A DNA stretch of 64,000 nt from Gerris lacustris (taxonomy: Eukaryota; Arthropoda; Insecta; Hemiptera; Gerridae), in assembly GCA_951217055.1 (NCBI GenBank), contig OX578281.1, positions 27,762,101 to 27,826,100 of the forward strand, written 5' to 3'. Positions 1-14,953 of this stretch are shown here, in pieces. Below the pieces are notes generated by a model that saw nothing but the letters and a program-made list of their open reading frames with translations, was not told where the DNA came from and did no database searches. Each line of letters begins with the position of its first letter. Within the stretch, counting starts at the first letter, position 1. The position numbers and the translations under genes were made by a program.

Positions 1-61
1 CTGTATATGTATAATGTAATTATTCGGTTGATTCATATTTTGAATTGTGTACGTTTAACGT

Positions 62-232
62 TTAGCTGACAGCAATGCCGGTGACACTGTTGATCCATTC
101 CAAGTATAGGGCTACGTTCGTGAAGACAACTGGGTTATTCGATGAGCATTCCCCTACTCCCCAGGATACTGTGCCTATAACGACTGGCTCTCCATCTGTA
201 CCGTTCACTGTAAGAGGACCACCACTGTCTCC
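62..232 (-). CDS. Gene A last coding exon (GDSGGP exon)
   Basis: 171 bp, 56 codons plus TAA at 62-64. It starts in phase 0 directly with the GDSGGP motif after a TTACAG acceptor and carries catalytic Ser220. SWGVGEC follows (Trp215, Gly216, Cys220 in chymotrypsin numbering), then NPVV with Val at 226. The equivalent exons of genes B and C have the same length. Confidence 0.93.
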   Translation of the reverse strand, partial: GDSGGPLTVNGTDGEPVVIGTVSWGVGECSSNNPVVFTNVALYLEWINSVTGIAVS

Positions 233-1462
233 CTGTAACGTAAACAATATACGGTTATTTAAGCAAGATAAACTAGGCCCCGCGTGGCTCTATAATTGAA
301 GCGAGCGTATAGCAATGAATGTGTATTGAATATTGAGAAAATACTCGAATTTTTTTCAAACTTTTTTCCCGTCCTGAAATTCCAATTTTACATTTGAAGC
401 TCACGTTTATGCGAGCGTTGCTCGCGAACTCTTGGAAGGTCAACGCTGTCCAACGAACTTAGCCTGAGCATTAGTAAAAAAGAACATGTATACCAAATTT
501 CAACATAATCTGTCAACTTTTACTCAAGTCATTGAGTGAACGTTACACACACACAGACAGACAGACAGGCAGAATGCTCATTTAAATTAAATGAGTTGAG
601 AAATAAAAAGGAAACTAAAGAACAAGAGTAAGCAGGATGACCAGGTAAATAAAAAGTGAAAAAATTAGAAGACTACGAATACAATTGGAATTATGTAAAG
701 AAAAGGAAATGTTTATAGGAGAAAGAAAAGTAAAGAGAATATTAAATAGTCGAAAATATTGGGGAAGGGAAAGAGGATAAAGATAAAGAAAATGGATAAA
801 ACAGAGAGAAAAAAAAAGAAAAGAAAATCCTTTTGCAAAATCATTCCGTCAGTAACGGAGTTATACTTACATGACAAGGCCCGGAGTACACAACCCTTTT
901 ATCAGTACAAATCATTCCGTCAGTAACATTGTTGACATTCTTGTAATAGGTGACACACTCTCTATGTGGGTACACGTTGATAGTCCTGTACTGCAGGATC
1001 TGGTGGATTCCTTGCTCAACTAAAACCATCAAGTAATAATGATTATAACCATATCATTGTTTTATATAGATCACACATCATACTAATTAGGTAGTAGGGG
1101 GCCTGGGTGGCTCCCAGGCTAGAGCGCTTGCCTTGCGATAAGTCAAGTTAATCAGCCTCGAGCAGGGTTTGGATGGGTGGCCGCTTCTGACCACAGCTCT
1201 GGGTTTGATTCCCGGACCGGGCTCCCCGCTCAATGTCCACACAGCATTGTTTAAACAAATGGGAAGCTCCTGGAAAGAGTAGCGCCACCAGGTTTCGGCC
1301 TGGAAACCATGATGATGACACTCTTGGTTGTAATACAACCAGGAGGGGAGTCATGGTTAACGACCATATCGTCACACGAGTGTGAAGATTTCGGTCCCTA
1401 ACCTGGGTTTGCTCAATGGACCCACCTAAGTGGTCTGCGTCATCGGGTGTAAAAGCCCCCCG

Positions 1463-1511
<49 letters not shown>

Positions 1512-1515
1512 TATA

Positions 1516-1605
<90 letters not shown>

Positions 1606-4600
1606 AGTAAAGTAAATGAATTGATTTTTCGTAAAGTGATAGATTTGTCCCTTTGTCAATATTTTCATATTGACTAGGGGGATGTAGCACCCTTTGGCAA
1701 CCACATTGCTTCCAAGCTGACCAAAGGTAACGGGAGTATTGTGCACGGCCTGGAGATGTCAAAAGTTTTTTGTCTCCAAATTTAAAATTCTCAAGACATA
1801 AATCAGTGTCAGACATCAGGGAACATTATTGGTCTTGTGTCTGTCTCTCGTTCAACATTTTTATTTTTGCGAACTGCCATATCTTTAAAACTATTTGTCA
1901 GATTTTGTTGGTCCCATTTTCAACCAATCTGCGTATTGCATTATGGTATCAATCATGTAAAAACAAATTAATTTTGACAGATTTTTTTAAAATATAGTCT
2001 GCTACTAGTGTGGTACATAGCTTCCTTGCGTTCTTTTATCGTATTCAAATAATGCTATTTTACAATCCATTATTGCCTCTAATTTATTCATTTTTTTCCA
2101 CCTTTTATTTTAAATGTATCAAAATTGTTTTGCTTTTTTTCATAAATAATAGTATGAATTTAGCAAAATTTAAAGAGTGCAGACGGTTGAAATTAATCTG
2201 GGGCTACTTTCGACAAACTATCCAAATCTCATAAAAATGAGGTGAGTAATTTTAAAAATATAGGTGTAAATAAATGTATGCATGTGCGCATTTGGAAGAG
2301 AAACTAATGGGTGCCGAAGGTTGGAACTTATATGGGACCAACAATGGGCTAATTTTAACTTAACATCCAAATTTAATTATTAGCAGAAAAGTAGTTTTTA
2401 AGACATGTTGGTCCGCAAAAATGTTGAACGATAGACAGACACAAGACCAAAAATGTTCCTTGATGTCTGAAATAGATTTCATCTTGGTATTTTTGAAATC
2501 GGAGAAATAAAATCTGCGTTCTTCAAAACGAGAACGATCACCCGTTATCTTCAGTCAGCTCGGAAGCAAAATAGTTCTGAGAATGCTAAATGATCTGGTT
2601 TAAATTATAATTGAGATTCATAGTTCATTGTAGCCTTAATCAAGTCAATGATCAATTCCAGCCGTCTATGAACAAAGGTCGAGGGCACGAGGGCACGGGT
2701 TCGATTTTGAGCCTTACCACTTTAATTTACATAGCTCACATTTGAACACAACGCTATGGCTTTTAGATTTAGTGTATAATGTGGCTGAGCTTCTTTAGGG
2801 GCTAGAAAGCAGGGCGCAAAAATATGGCTCAATTGATAGATTCGAATATGTGATTTCACCTTCCAGTTCCAGTTCTGCTAATAGATAATGTTCTAGTACA
2901 TATAAAATAATAATTATATCAGCAGTTGAAATCGACATTCGCACCCGATTAGAGTCCATTTCACTTATGTAGCTAACCATTTATATTGCTGGGTGAACAC
3001 TGAGAGTGGGGCTCACTGGCGGAGTTAGGAATCGAACGTTCCTCCGTATTCCAAAACACAGAAGATACTTAAAAAAAATACAGGAACCCTAAAGTTCATA
3101 CAACAATTAAAAGATGATTAGTGCAATAGCTTACTGTCTTGTGTCTGTCCCCAGCCAGAAGCAGTGACCATCTGGTTGTCAAAGGTATCAGAATTAGCTT
3201 GAGCCTTCTTTGGCAGATTTATTGGGCTCACATATTCTGAAACAATACTAGAGAATAAATACATGTTGGCTTCCGAGCTAAAATAGAACGAATATTTATT
3301 TCGTACATTTTTGCGACCAACCAAACCTTAAAAATTAATTTTTAAAAATTTGGATGGTTTGTCAAAAGTTGTTTACAGATGATGCCATAATAATTTCAAA
3401 CTACTGCTTCCATCGCTTTATCTTCAGCATGCGCACGAACATTAATTTTACTAACACTTTATACCTCAAAAATAGTTCAACCTAAGAAATTTGGATAATA
3501 TGTTTAAAGTAACCCACAGATAGTTACATATTTCTTTTAACCCTCTTTGCACATTAAGCATTGAATAAAAATAAATGTTACTCCTCTGGGAATCGAAAAA
3601 GGTTCAAACAACCAATACCTATTGGGAAATAATTTTATACTCATGGGACCATTCGTCCAATAATAGGATGCGAGGAAGCTGCTACACTAATTAGCAGACA
3701 ATTTAAAAAGTATAGCTACGTATGGTTACTGAATGAATACCGCATGTATAGTTAATTTAAGGTTTTGTATAGTTAATTTAATTCCTTACCTGTAGTTTTC
3801 ACATTGCTGGGTAGTTTAAGAAGAGCGATGTCGTTCTGGGCGTTAGTAGGGTTGTACTCAGGATGAACATGGTGGTCAGGTTCGGTTACAGAATACTGAG
3901 TGACCTCTGTATCATCAGCAGTATTAACTAAACCAACGTACACTGTAGTGAAATTTATCCTGGGGACAAGGAACAAAAAAAACATCATAAGCTAATTGAT
4001 AAATATGATTGCGCCATCATAATACTTCGTCTTATGGCCATTCTTCACTATGGCCCACGCAGGGCTGATAATTGGTGACGTTGGAAATGGTGGTGGGGAA
4101 GGATGGCTTTGGGAACGTTTTTCTCCCCCACATCAAAGAGGACCAGCCTGCACTGCACATCCATAGTTTTCAGTAGCTAGGTGACGTGTCCACACACTTG
4201 GCATCTTTGGCCGTCCGTTAGTTATCAGCAGAGACCTTCAAATGCCTTTTTGCCATGGCGCCATACTAAAATGCCTCATTTTGCCTATTTTTCGGTAAAA
4301 TGCCACACTTTGTGCCACATTTTGCCTTATTTGGGCCAAGTTCTGAGAAAAAAAAAAATAGAAATATTCTAAAGGGTTCTGCTACAACCCATAAAACCAG
4401 GTAAGATTAAGATACGCCCTTGCAGGGCAGGATTCCCCAAGTGACGTGAGGGATTCCTATCTTAGGGTAGTACCTCACTTCGTCAGCCAAGCTACCAATG
4501 AGAATAGAATGCAACCTGCCACACGAGGAGGCGCCACCCGCCGGGTAGCACTACTTGGTCGACCGTCCAACGCAACGGTCTAGCCGCCACCTGCAGGTGA

Positions 4601-7600
4601 CGCCACACGGTCAGCCCATTATTTTCAATTGAACCCGTCAGATATTGCCACTGCCACTCAGCCCCCACAACTCAAATCAACCAACTTCAATCAAATCTAG
4701 AGGAAATCAAATCAGGGGCTAACTGCATCCCTGATGTAAGTGTCTTTACTGGTCAAACTGTTCTTCAATATTCTAAGCAATTCGTTGAAAGTACCATGCG
4801 ACATTCAACAAAAATTGTTACTGTCCTCATTGTCTTAAAGAGTGGATCCTTTAGGGTAAATCGAAAAAAAAAACAAAAAACTACATCAGTTTTTTAGTCG
4901 GCAACGTTTCGGCCTAGCCGGCCATTCTCAAGCCTAAAAACAAATATTTATTTGATGTTAACCACAAATGAACGTAAAGATAATGAACATAATACATTAT
5001 CAGCAATTAGTATCTTTAGCATATTAAAAACAATAAAACATTCTAGGTACCTTGTAGTTTTGCACTAGGGTAAGTGAGGTCAGTAATAAAAAATCTAAAA
5101 ATCAGAACTATAAAGTTCTCTCGTCTCATACATACTGCTTCTACACATTACCACAGATTGACTTAATCTAATATAACACATTGCAACATAAAACACAAAA
5201 TTTAACAATAAAAACAATGGTAACAATTTAAAAATCACAGGTTTAACTGACAAAAAACGTAAGGTAGTAGATAATGGGTTATCAGTCCCTTATCATTCCT
5301 GTTATCATACAGTGGTAAAATATTAGTAATAATTAATAAATAAAATTTGAATAATCAGATTTTATGCTAGGCAAGAATTAAAGAATCGTTTCCTTGTAAC
5401 ATAATCAAAGTATATTTATATATTTATGAAATGTAGATAATTGAAATGAAAACTAACATATTAATAATAATAACATTGACAGATTATGTCAATACATATC
5501 AATCCTCCTCCGCAAATCTAGAGGAGCGGATCTGGTTGACATGTCGCCTAACCTCGTCCCCACTGTCCAACGTCACGGTGTAGTGAAGTCTTCCCTCTCT
5601 TCTCTTCACCTTTCCAAATGCCCATTTTTGAGAGGACCCATAACTGCGCACTTGCACTCTCTCCCCTACCTCAAATTTTCGAGTTTTATCTATTGTTTTT
5701 TCTTTACTCTTATTAGTTGTTGTTTTGGGCCTATCTCCTATCATCAAGTCAATGCGAGTGCGTATGTTTCTACCAAACAATAAGTGATACGCATTGTCTC
5801 CTGTTGAGTTTGGTGCTTTTCTTAATTGCATGAGCAACCGACATAGTTTGAGTTGAATATCCCCTCCTTCCTCAGTCATTGCTTGCAAACCTTTTTTTAC
5901 TGTTTGGACAAACCTTTCGGCTTGTCCATTTGTAGCCGGATGGTAAGGCGCTGTTGTTCGATGTATTATTCCGTTATTCTGTAGAAATTGTTCAAATTTA
6001 TACGATTTAAATTGTGGTCCATTGTCGGATACCAGAAACATAGGTAAGCCAAAAGAAGTAAATATATGTCTAAGGTTTTTAATGCACCACTCCGTAGTCG
6101 TACTCTTCGTAGGGATGACTTCTACCCATTTTGAGTATCCGTCTACGATGATGAAGAAATAGTAGCCTAGCATTATTTTTATACCTCACACTCAAAAAAT
6201 AAATCAGATTTGAATAATTTAATAATATAAGTACACTACAAGCAAAGGAAAGAGCGAGGTACTACCTTAACTCACTGCTGCAACATTAAAAGGTAAGAAT
6301 GAATAATCTCAAGCCTCCTGATCCAGGGGGCCTTCCAAGTGTAATGTTTGACAACAAATGTCAAAATGAATCAAATGTAAAAAGAAATAAAAGATCAAGG
6401 ACTACCAATGAAGTGATTCCTACACCCACAGCCCCTAAACCGAATTTGTCATTTCTAATAGTAAAAAGAGCTGACGGAGAGTCTATAAGTAATGTATCAC
6501 CGTTTCTCTTAGAAAAATTACTTACAACTTCCTGTGGTGCTGTAAAAAATGCAAAAAAACTAAAAGATGGATCACTTCTTATTGAGACATTCTCAACAAA
6601 GCAAGGTGAAGCGCTAATAAACAATTTACCTCGAAATATACATTTGCCTCTCGTTGTAGAGCCTCACAAAACTCTTAATAGAGTTCGCGGGGTTATTTCT
6701 TGCCAAGATTTAAACACAGTACCCCTTGACGAGATAAAAGAACACCTGAAATTCCAAGGAGTAACTGATATAGAATCAATCGGAAAATCAACGGCTCTTT
6801 GGAAAAAACAAATTCATATGTTCTCACATTAAGTCTAGCTTCACTCCCTGACAGATTAAAAATAGGATATTACTCAGTCCCAATGAGACCGTATATACCT
6901 CTGCCCATCAGATGTAGAAAATGTTTGAAATTCAATCATGTTGAACTAAATTGTAAAGGAAAGACTTTCACGAGCCCTGAGTGTTCAGACCCCATGCATG
7001 ATGCAGAGTGTACAAATGCCAAGAAATGTGTCAACTGTGGAGGCCCTCATTCCACCTTGGACAGAGACTGTCCAAGATGGAAATTAGAAAAGAAAATTAC
7101 AGAAATTAAAATAACCGAAAAAGTATCATATGTAGAAGCTAAGAGAAAAATAATTTCGCAACAGATAGAACAATCAAGATCATATGCTAGCATGGTAGAA
7201 GCTAAACCGAAAACAACTAAGGAACAAGGGATCCAATGTGATATACCACCACTAGGGTTAACCACCAAAACAATCACGCCATCTCAATCACAAACTGTAT
7301 CTATCACGCCACCACCTCAATTAACAACCTTATCTGTCACACCTTCACCAGAGCAATCAACCTCCACTACCACTCTAGAAAGACAACCAAAAAAAGATCC
7401 AAAGAAAGACAAAAGAAAAACAAATCATTAAAAGCTGCAGAAGAAAAGAAAACAGGATGTGGATTGGAAGAATCGCCAAAAGATTCGCACTCAAAACATC
7501 TAAAAGACAGTATTATTAATACACAAGAAGAGAATCGCATGATGTGGGCTAACGACTGGGATTCGACCTTGGAGAATGATGACGATGACAGACAAAGCAA

Positions 7601-10600
7601 TTCTAGTACTGCAACATGCACGGAGTCCAGCACATTATCTCTTGGTTCAGGGTCAAAGGAAAATTCCTGTAAGATGAGAAAGAGGAAATCAACTAGACGC
7701 GGACGCCGCTAGTTGATTTCTTCCTTCCCTACTTTTATTTTATCCTTTAGATTAATTACATAAATACCCCTCTATCTATCTATCTATCTCTATCTATCTT
7801 TATCTATCTATTATTTTTTTATATACTTTTTATATATTATCTTTATAAATAAATAAAATAATGAATAATCAAATGACAAAAATTTGCAGTTGGAACTGTA
7901 AAGGAGTTAGATCTAGAAGTACTGACATTAAACTACTACTAAAGGAAGAAAGCTTGCAAGTTTTACTAGCTCAAGAAACTCACTTACCTTCAATAACCTC
8001 AATAAGAATTCCTGGGTACAAAATATACCGACTTGATCCAACCAATGGGCGAAAAGGAGGACTTGCAACTATAGTGTCCAACAATTTACCCAGCCGACGA
8101 ATCCCGATTAACTCTAACCTACAAATTATGGCAATCAGAATTGGGGGGGACATATCCAATAACAGTAGGAAACATTTATCTAGAAAGTAACCAAAAATTA
8201 TATAGATCAGAAATAAAAGAAATTGTGAAACAACTACCAAAACCGTTTATCCTAGCAGGCGACTTTAACGCTCACAGCACACTGTGGGGTTCTTCAAAAC
8301 TAGATCGTAGAGGCACAATAATCGAGTCGATACTAGACGACCTTAATCTTTTCCTCTACAATGAGGACCAACCAACTTATATAGATGCTCGAACAGGAAA
8401 AAGTGACGCCATAGACTTAATGATAACTTCACGTGGCCTATCCCAAATTTCCAAATTCCAGGTATCACATTTATTTTCTGTATGGAAGTGACCATTTCCC
8501 ACTTTTCGTCACACTATTCCCTAATGGAACCTCCCCAAACAAATCACCCACCCGATGGTTGTTCAAAAATGCCGACTGGGACTTATTTCACAGTAGCCTA
8601 ATAAAAACACCTGAATTCCAGACTAAAACCCACGTGATGCAATCAGAAGAACTCCTACAATATATTGTGAATGCTGTGTTAGATGCTGCCCACAAGGCTA
8701 TCCCAAGAACTACCCAAAGAAATAAACGTTTGCCAGTACCCTGGTGGAACGAGGCGTGTAAAGTTGCCCTGAGAGAACGAAGAAGAGCTTTAAAGCGATT
8801 CAACGCGAATTCTACTCAAGAAAACTTAAGGTTATATAAAAAAGCTAGATCAAATTGCAGAGACGTATTCACAGAATCTAAAACAAAATCATTAGGCCAG
8901 TACAAATAAGCAAAAAAGGGGGGAAAAATTAAATACTAAACTTTCTTTACACCATCGTTTAGAAGGGGTTTAGGGAAGCATTTTCCATATTATCATATCG
9001 AGTGCCACCGCTTGCTTCCCCCACCACCCCCTATTGAAGACCCAAATTTGGCCTATTCACTGTAACGCCAATATCTCCGGAACAAAGAGTGATAACGATG
9101 TGCGGTGTTTTTTAAAGTCTTCTATACACTGTCCTCTTTAATTTGATACCCATATCAATTTGCTTTTCGTAGTCAAAGTGTACCAAAAGTTATAAAATAT
9201 GGTAAAAAATCGACATTTCTTTTTTCTACTCTGAACAATTTTGATAATAACTTTTTTCCACGGGGTCGGCTTAAATAAAACGTGTAGATTATTTTATTAC
9301 CTTTAATTCGATGTATAATATGTCATAGCAACTCTAATGCAAGAGGGGGAAAAAAGCGGAAATAGCGGATGCGTGTAGTATGGAAAGCTGCTAATAGTGT
9401 TGACTGTGAACTCTATTTAGTCCAGGAAAATAAGGAATAATAGGGTAAATGATTTATAAAGTATTGAAACTTTGCGAAAAAACTCTTAAGGGTGTAGTAG
9501 TAAGAAACAGTAAAGTTCCCACCTCTTGAGGGAGGGGGGGGGGGGAGTGGCCCCCTTCCTCCACCATAAAATCTAAAAATAATAATTTTTTAACCTTATC
9601 TCGCAAAACAGTTTATTTTTTTTAAGAGAAATGTTTTTGACAAAAATATTTTCCCACAATTCTGCATAAAAAAGGTCCTATGCATGTTTAAAGTGACACA
9701 AACCGAGATATTGTAGTTGGAAAAAGATAAAAAATTGTAAACCGCATTTCTGCGAACCAACATAAATATCTTAAAAACTACTCCTCCGATTTTAATGAAA
9801 TTTAAATCGTAGGTCACCATTAGGCAATTGATGGTCCCAAATAAGTTTCAACCTTATTTTCACCTATATCTTCAAAAGTACTAAAATTTTAAACTTTGCA
9901 CATCAACATTCTTTTAACTGTGATACTTTTGTGTGTAATTCAGTTTGTACATAAGTGCCTATATTAATTTGAATATTTTTCCGTTCATGTTATTGTTACT
10001 AACTTGTTTTTACTACGCCTACAGCAACTTCTAATTGCTGAAAATTTTATTATTTATCTCTCCGTCATTGTTGTTATCGATGTGTATGGTCCTACTTAAA
10101 CCACTTTTAAATTTTATTGTGACCTTTAACCGCATGTAGTACTAACTGTGAAGCAAGCTATAATTTGATAAAAAAAAAAAACCTGACACTGACCACACCA
10201 CAACCACAACTACAACCTCAACCACAACCGTAACCACAACCACAACCATCACCACAATCACAACCATCACCACAACCAAAACCACAACCATAACAAATAC
10301 CACAACCACAAAAAATACCACAACCACAACAAATACAAATACCACAACAAATACAAATACCACAACAAATACAAATACCACAACCACAAAAAATACCACA
10401 ACCTAAACTACAACAAATACCACAACAACAATTACCACACCACAACCACAACAAATACTACAACCATCAACACAACCACACCACAACCACAACCACAACA
10501 AATACCACAACAAATACAAATACCACAACCACAACAAATACCACAACCACAAAAAAATACCACAACCTAAACTACAACAAATACCACAACCACTCAACTA

Positions 10601-13600
10601 CAACAAATGGGGGAAAAATTAAATACTAAACTATCTTTACACCATCGTTTAGAAGGGGTTTAGGGAAGCATTTTCCATATTATCATATCGAGTGCCACCG
10701 CTTGCTTCCCCCACCACCCCCTATTGAAGACCCAAATTTGGCCTATTCACTGTAACGCCAATATCTCCGGAACAAAGAGTGATAACGATGTGCGGTGTTT
10801 TTTTAAAGTCTTCTATACACTGTCCTCTTTAATTTAATACCCATATCAATTTGCTTTTCGTAGTCAAAGTGTACCAAAAGATATAAAATATGGTAAAAAA
10901 TCGACATTTCTTTTTTCTACTCTGAACAATTTTGATAATAACTTTTTTCCACGGGGTCAAATACACAACAAATATTACAACCACAACCACAACCACTACA
11001 AATACCACAACCACAACCACAACCACAACCACAACCACAACAACCACAACCACAACAACAACCACAACCACAACCACAACAACAACAAATACCACAACAA
11101 ATACTACAACCACAACCACAACAAATACCACAACCACAACAAAACCACAACCACAACAAATACCACAACCACAACAAATACCACAACCACAACCACAACA
11201 AATACCACAACCACAACCACAACAAATACCACAACCACAACTACAACAAATACCACAACCACAACCACAACAAATACCACAACCACAACAAATACCACAA
11301 CAACAACAAATACCACAACCACAACAAATACCACAACCACAACCACAACAAATACCACAACCACAACAAACACCACACCACAACCACAACCACACCAAAT
11401 ACCACAACCACAACAAATACCACAACCACACCACAACCACAACCACAACCACAACAAATACCACAACAACAAATACCACAACCACAACCACAACAAATAC
11501 ACAACCACAACAAATACCACAACCACAACCACACCACAACCACTACCACAACCACAACAACAACCATAACCACAACCACAACAAATACCACCACCACAAC
11601 AAATACCACAACCACATCCACCACAAATACCACAACCACAACAAATACCACAACCAGAACAAATACCACAACCACAACCACAACCATAACCACAACAAAT
11701 ACCACAACCACAACCACAACAAATACCACAACCACAACCACAACAACAACAACAACCACACCACAACCACAACCACAACTACAACAACAACAACAACAAC
11801 AACCACAACCACAACCACAACCACCACAAATACCACAACCACAACCACAACAAATACCACAACCACAACAAATACCACAACCACAACCACAACAAATACC
11901 ACAACCACAACCACAAAAATACCACAACCACAACCACAACAAATACCACAACCACAACCACAAAAATACCACAACCACAACTACAACAAATACCACAACC
12001 ACAAAAATACAACATTACAACCACAACCATCACCACAACCAGAACCATCACCACAACCACAACCATCACACAACTATCACCACAACCACAACCATCACAC
12101 AACTATCACCACAACTACAAGCTACTACTCTAGCTATTGGCGAGCTGCTTAAGGGCTTCAAGTAGAGTCTTGAATTTCTCTCTACCAACTCGATTTTGAC
12201 AGCTTGTGAGCGTTTATTCCTCTTAAAAAAAAATTAAAAAATAATTTAAAAAATAATTAATAGAAAAAAAAGAAATAATACAAATAATGAAACACCACCC
12301 CCTATTGAAGACCCAAATTTGGCCTATTCACTGTAACGCCAATATCTCCGGAACAAAGAGTGATAACGATGTGCGGTGTTTTTTAAAGTTGTAACGGGGA
12401 AGCCAAGTCTAGAATATTCTAGGAAAGCAGTGTAGACCTTAGGCTAGCAAAGGCTCGAATTTCTGTCTAGTGGTGCTTTCCCCCACCAAGAATCTAACAG
12501 ACTAAGCCCTAGCATAGAGTCACACGGGGAGTCCGATCTTAGCTCTGGAGGTGTACACATCTTACAACAATCACTCACACACATTCATATACAAATAAAT
12601 ATATATATCAAACATTTATTATCTACTTTATTCCACTCACCAAATCCCCGTTACATTGGTGGCAGTGGAGGATTCACCCCCACACAATTTCACAATCAAA
12701 TAACAATTTCAAACATATAACAAATTTTATTATTATTCAATTATTATTATTATCTAAACTTACACCTCCAGAGACGCGAGTGAACATCAACAATTCAACA
12801 ATTCAATCACCATTCAACACCATTCTCATCATCATCATCATCAAAAATCACAAGCACAGTCGGATTCAAACATAAGGTAAGAACTTATCATAATTATTTA
12901 AATATATAATAATAATACATTTATTCACTTTTTTTTATCAACTAAAACACACAATATGTATGATTATTTAACAATTTATGCCTGTCAATACTGCCAGAAA
13001 TTATCCCACTTAGCCAGTAACTGCCCACACAATCCTCGAAACACTATTTGTCAATTATGCGACCAACAAGGGCATACGGCAGAAAAATGTAACAAATATA
13101 AAATAATATATTGCAAATTTTGTAACCAAGCTGGTCACGGAGTGTTCGAATGTAGCAAACTTAGACAAAGTTTAAAAACTTCAGAACCAGTTCAACCAAA
13201 ATCCATCACCACAACACCAATTCAAAACACTGAGTTAATGTTACATGGGCATGAGGCAAAACAGTGCAACAAACATGAAATTATATATTGCAAATTTTGT
13301 AATCAAGCTGGCCACGGAGTGTTTGACTGCAGCAAAATGCGGCAAATGTTGAAGACTCCAGAACAAAATAAACTAAATTCTACAACATTTACACAATTCC
13401 CACGTATGCAGAACAAAAACACCACATTAAATTGTCAACAAACAAAAATCACCGGGAACAAAGACAAAATCATTAATACTAAGACAAAACCGCAACAAGT
13501 CAACAGACAAATGACAAAAGTCCTTAATGATTCTAAGACAGAACAGAAGAAAGATTATCAAGTTTATACAACACAAACAACACAATTTTCCCCAACAGTA

Positions 13601-14919
13601 ATAACCAAACCATCAGTAAATTTAGCTGATAAACCGGCAATCATGAAGGCAAAGTTAAACAAAATTCCATTAGGGAGAGTCTTAGATAAAAGTTCAGCGA
13701 TATCAGTTACTCACCCCAGTTTGTTCACAAGGACTAAAGTCACCAACCCGGTAGATACCGCACTCATAGGTAAATCAGGTCAGATCATGATTGTGCAAGG
13801 ACAGACAAACACAAACATCATTTTAGGCCACAAGAGACAGTTTACCTATTCATTTTTAATCTCAGAGTTTGACAATATTAAATTTAGTCTTATCTTAGGA
13901 ATAGGCCGGTTTAACAAGTATAATGGCATAATTAACTTTCAGCTATCGGAAATGTCATTTAAATTTACAAACAATACATTTGTTGACCAAATAAAAAGTA
14001 GGTTAAAGAAACAGCTGATTGACCTCCTACATCGCAAACCATATGACATAGGAGATGGAGATAAACAAACAGCTGGTATAGTAGAATTGCATACGTTACT
14101 AGGGAACACAGGACAACAAACTAGTGGATCAGCAGATTCCTTTACACAGCTGGACTCACTCACTCAAACTAACATGCACGGAACCCAACACAAACTTATA
14201 TAGAACCACCAAATAGCCACACCCCCACAAATATACACGACATTTTTTTATTTATCATATCTGTATTTTTAATTCAACCAGGAACACTCAGTTTAAAAAA
14301 AAAAAAAAAAAAAACTTTAAGCGCTCATAATTATTATCTCAATACTAACACTATTCTTCTGTTTTAGATAAAAATTGCCTTATACAGAAGCACATGTGCA
14401 GACTGCAGATGAAGGGTCAAAGCACCTTTCAACAACTAATTAATATAAACATTATGCATTTTTTTCAGCTTCCATAAATTTTCCCACCAAACCATATTTT
14501 CCTGCCATATCCAATTCCCAACCAGACTTGCAATTTTGCAATAATACTTCACACGTACTTACTGGATCGTATTTCTTTTTAATTTTATGCCTATTGTATT
14601 TATTTTTCCTGCCTTACCCAGGCAAATGATCCATTTAATCACATAAGTGTAAAACGATCCTTCAAGACACTGAAGGCATACTGTATATCAAGTTCCTAGT
14701 CAGCATTTCCATTATCTCCCAGACGGAGTAGATCTATAACAAGATTGTGCAAACAGATTGTTTTTTAAACCGACTCAGATTAATCATAATTTATGTCAAT
14801 TCATAAGAAAAGCTTATAAAATTAATTTATCCATAATCATGTAATTTTTTTTATTTTAAAGTTAAAAGAACATATTATTTAAGATTTCATAATTGCTTCA
14901 CACACTCTGTCAAGTTTTA

Positions 14920-14953
<34 letters not shown>

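Larger units (their letters stand above)
240..870 (-). other. Gene A intron between exons 871-1019 and 62-232
   Basis: A short intron of about 0.64 kb. It contains an inverted copy of a dispersed repeat (about 362-590), a purine-rich stretch (600-840) with no recognised feature, and a remnant of a partial exon duplication next to the donor (841-867). Confidence 0.7.
6240..8892 (+). mobile_element. I-group LINE, 5' half (interrupted)
   Basis: 5' UTR, ORF1 and the endonuclease part of ORF2 of a non-LTR retrotransposon. It stops inside ORF2 at 8892, where the 24.1-kb insertion begins, and resumes at 33001. Joining at the CAT duplication restores the reading frame (codons for K-S-W-R). The two halves together make an element of about 5.6 kb. 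The 5' boundary near 6240 is approximate. Confidence 0.85.

Noticed and set aside
1100..1215. A functional tRNA gene at the A-box and B-box-like words.
   Set aside because: The tRNA cloverleaf does not close, the distance between boxes is too long, and the region continues into a SINE body shared with other copies.
1416..1816. Open frames rich in alternating Tyr and Ile across the (AT)n tract.
   Set aside because: These are translations of the microsatellite.
10932..12152. A 406-residue plus-strand open frame (Thr/Pro/Gln/His/Asn-rich) and longer minus-strand frames up to 646 residues at 18564-20504.
   Set aside because: The A/C hexamer arrays contain almost no stop codons in any of six frames, so length means nothing. 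Translations are homopolymer-like (TTTT, VVVV, CGCG, NHNH), lack domains and change between copies.
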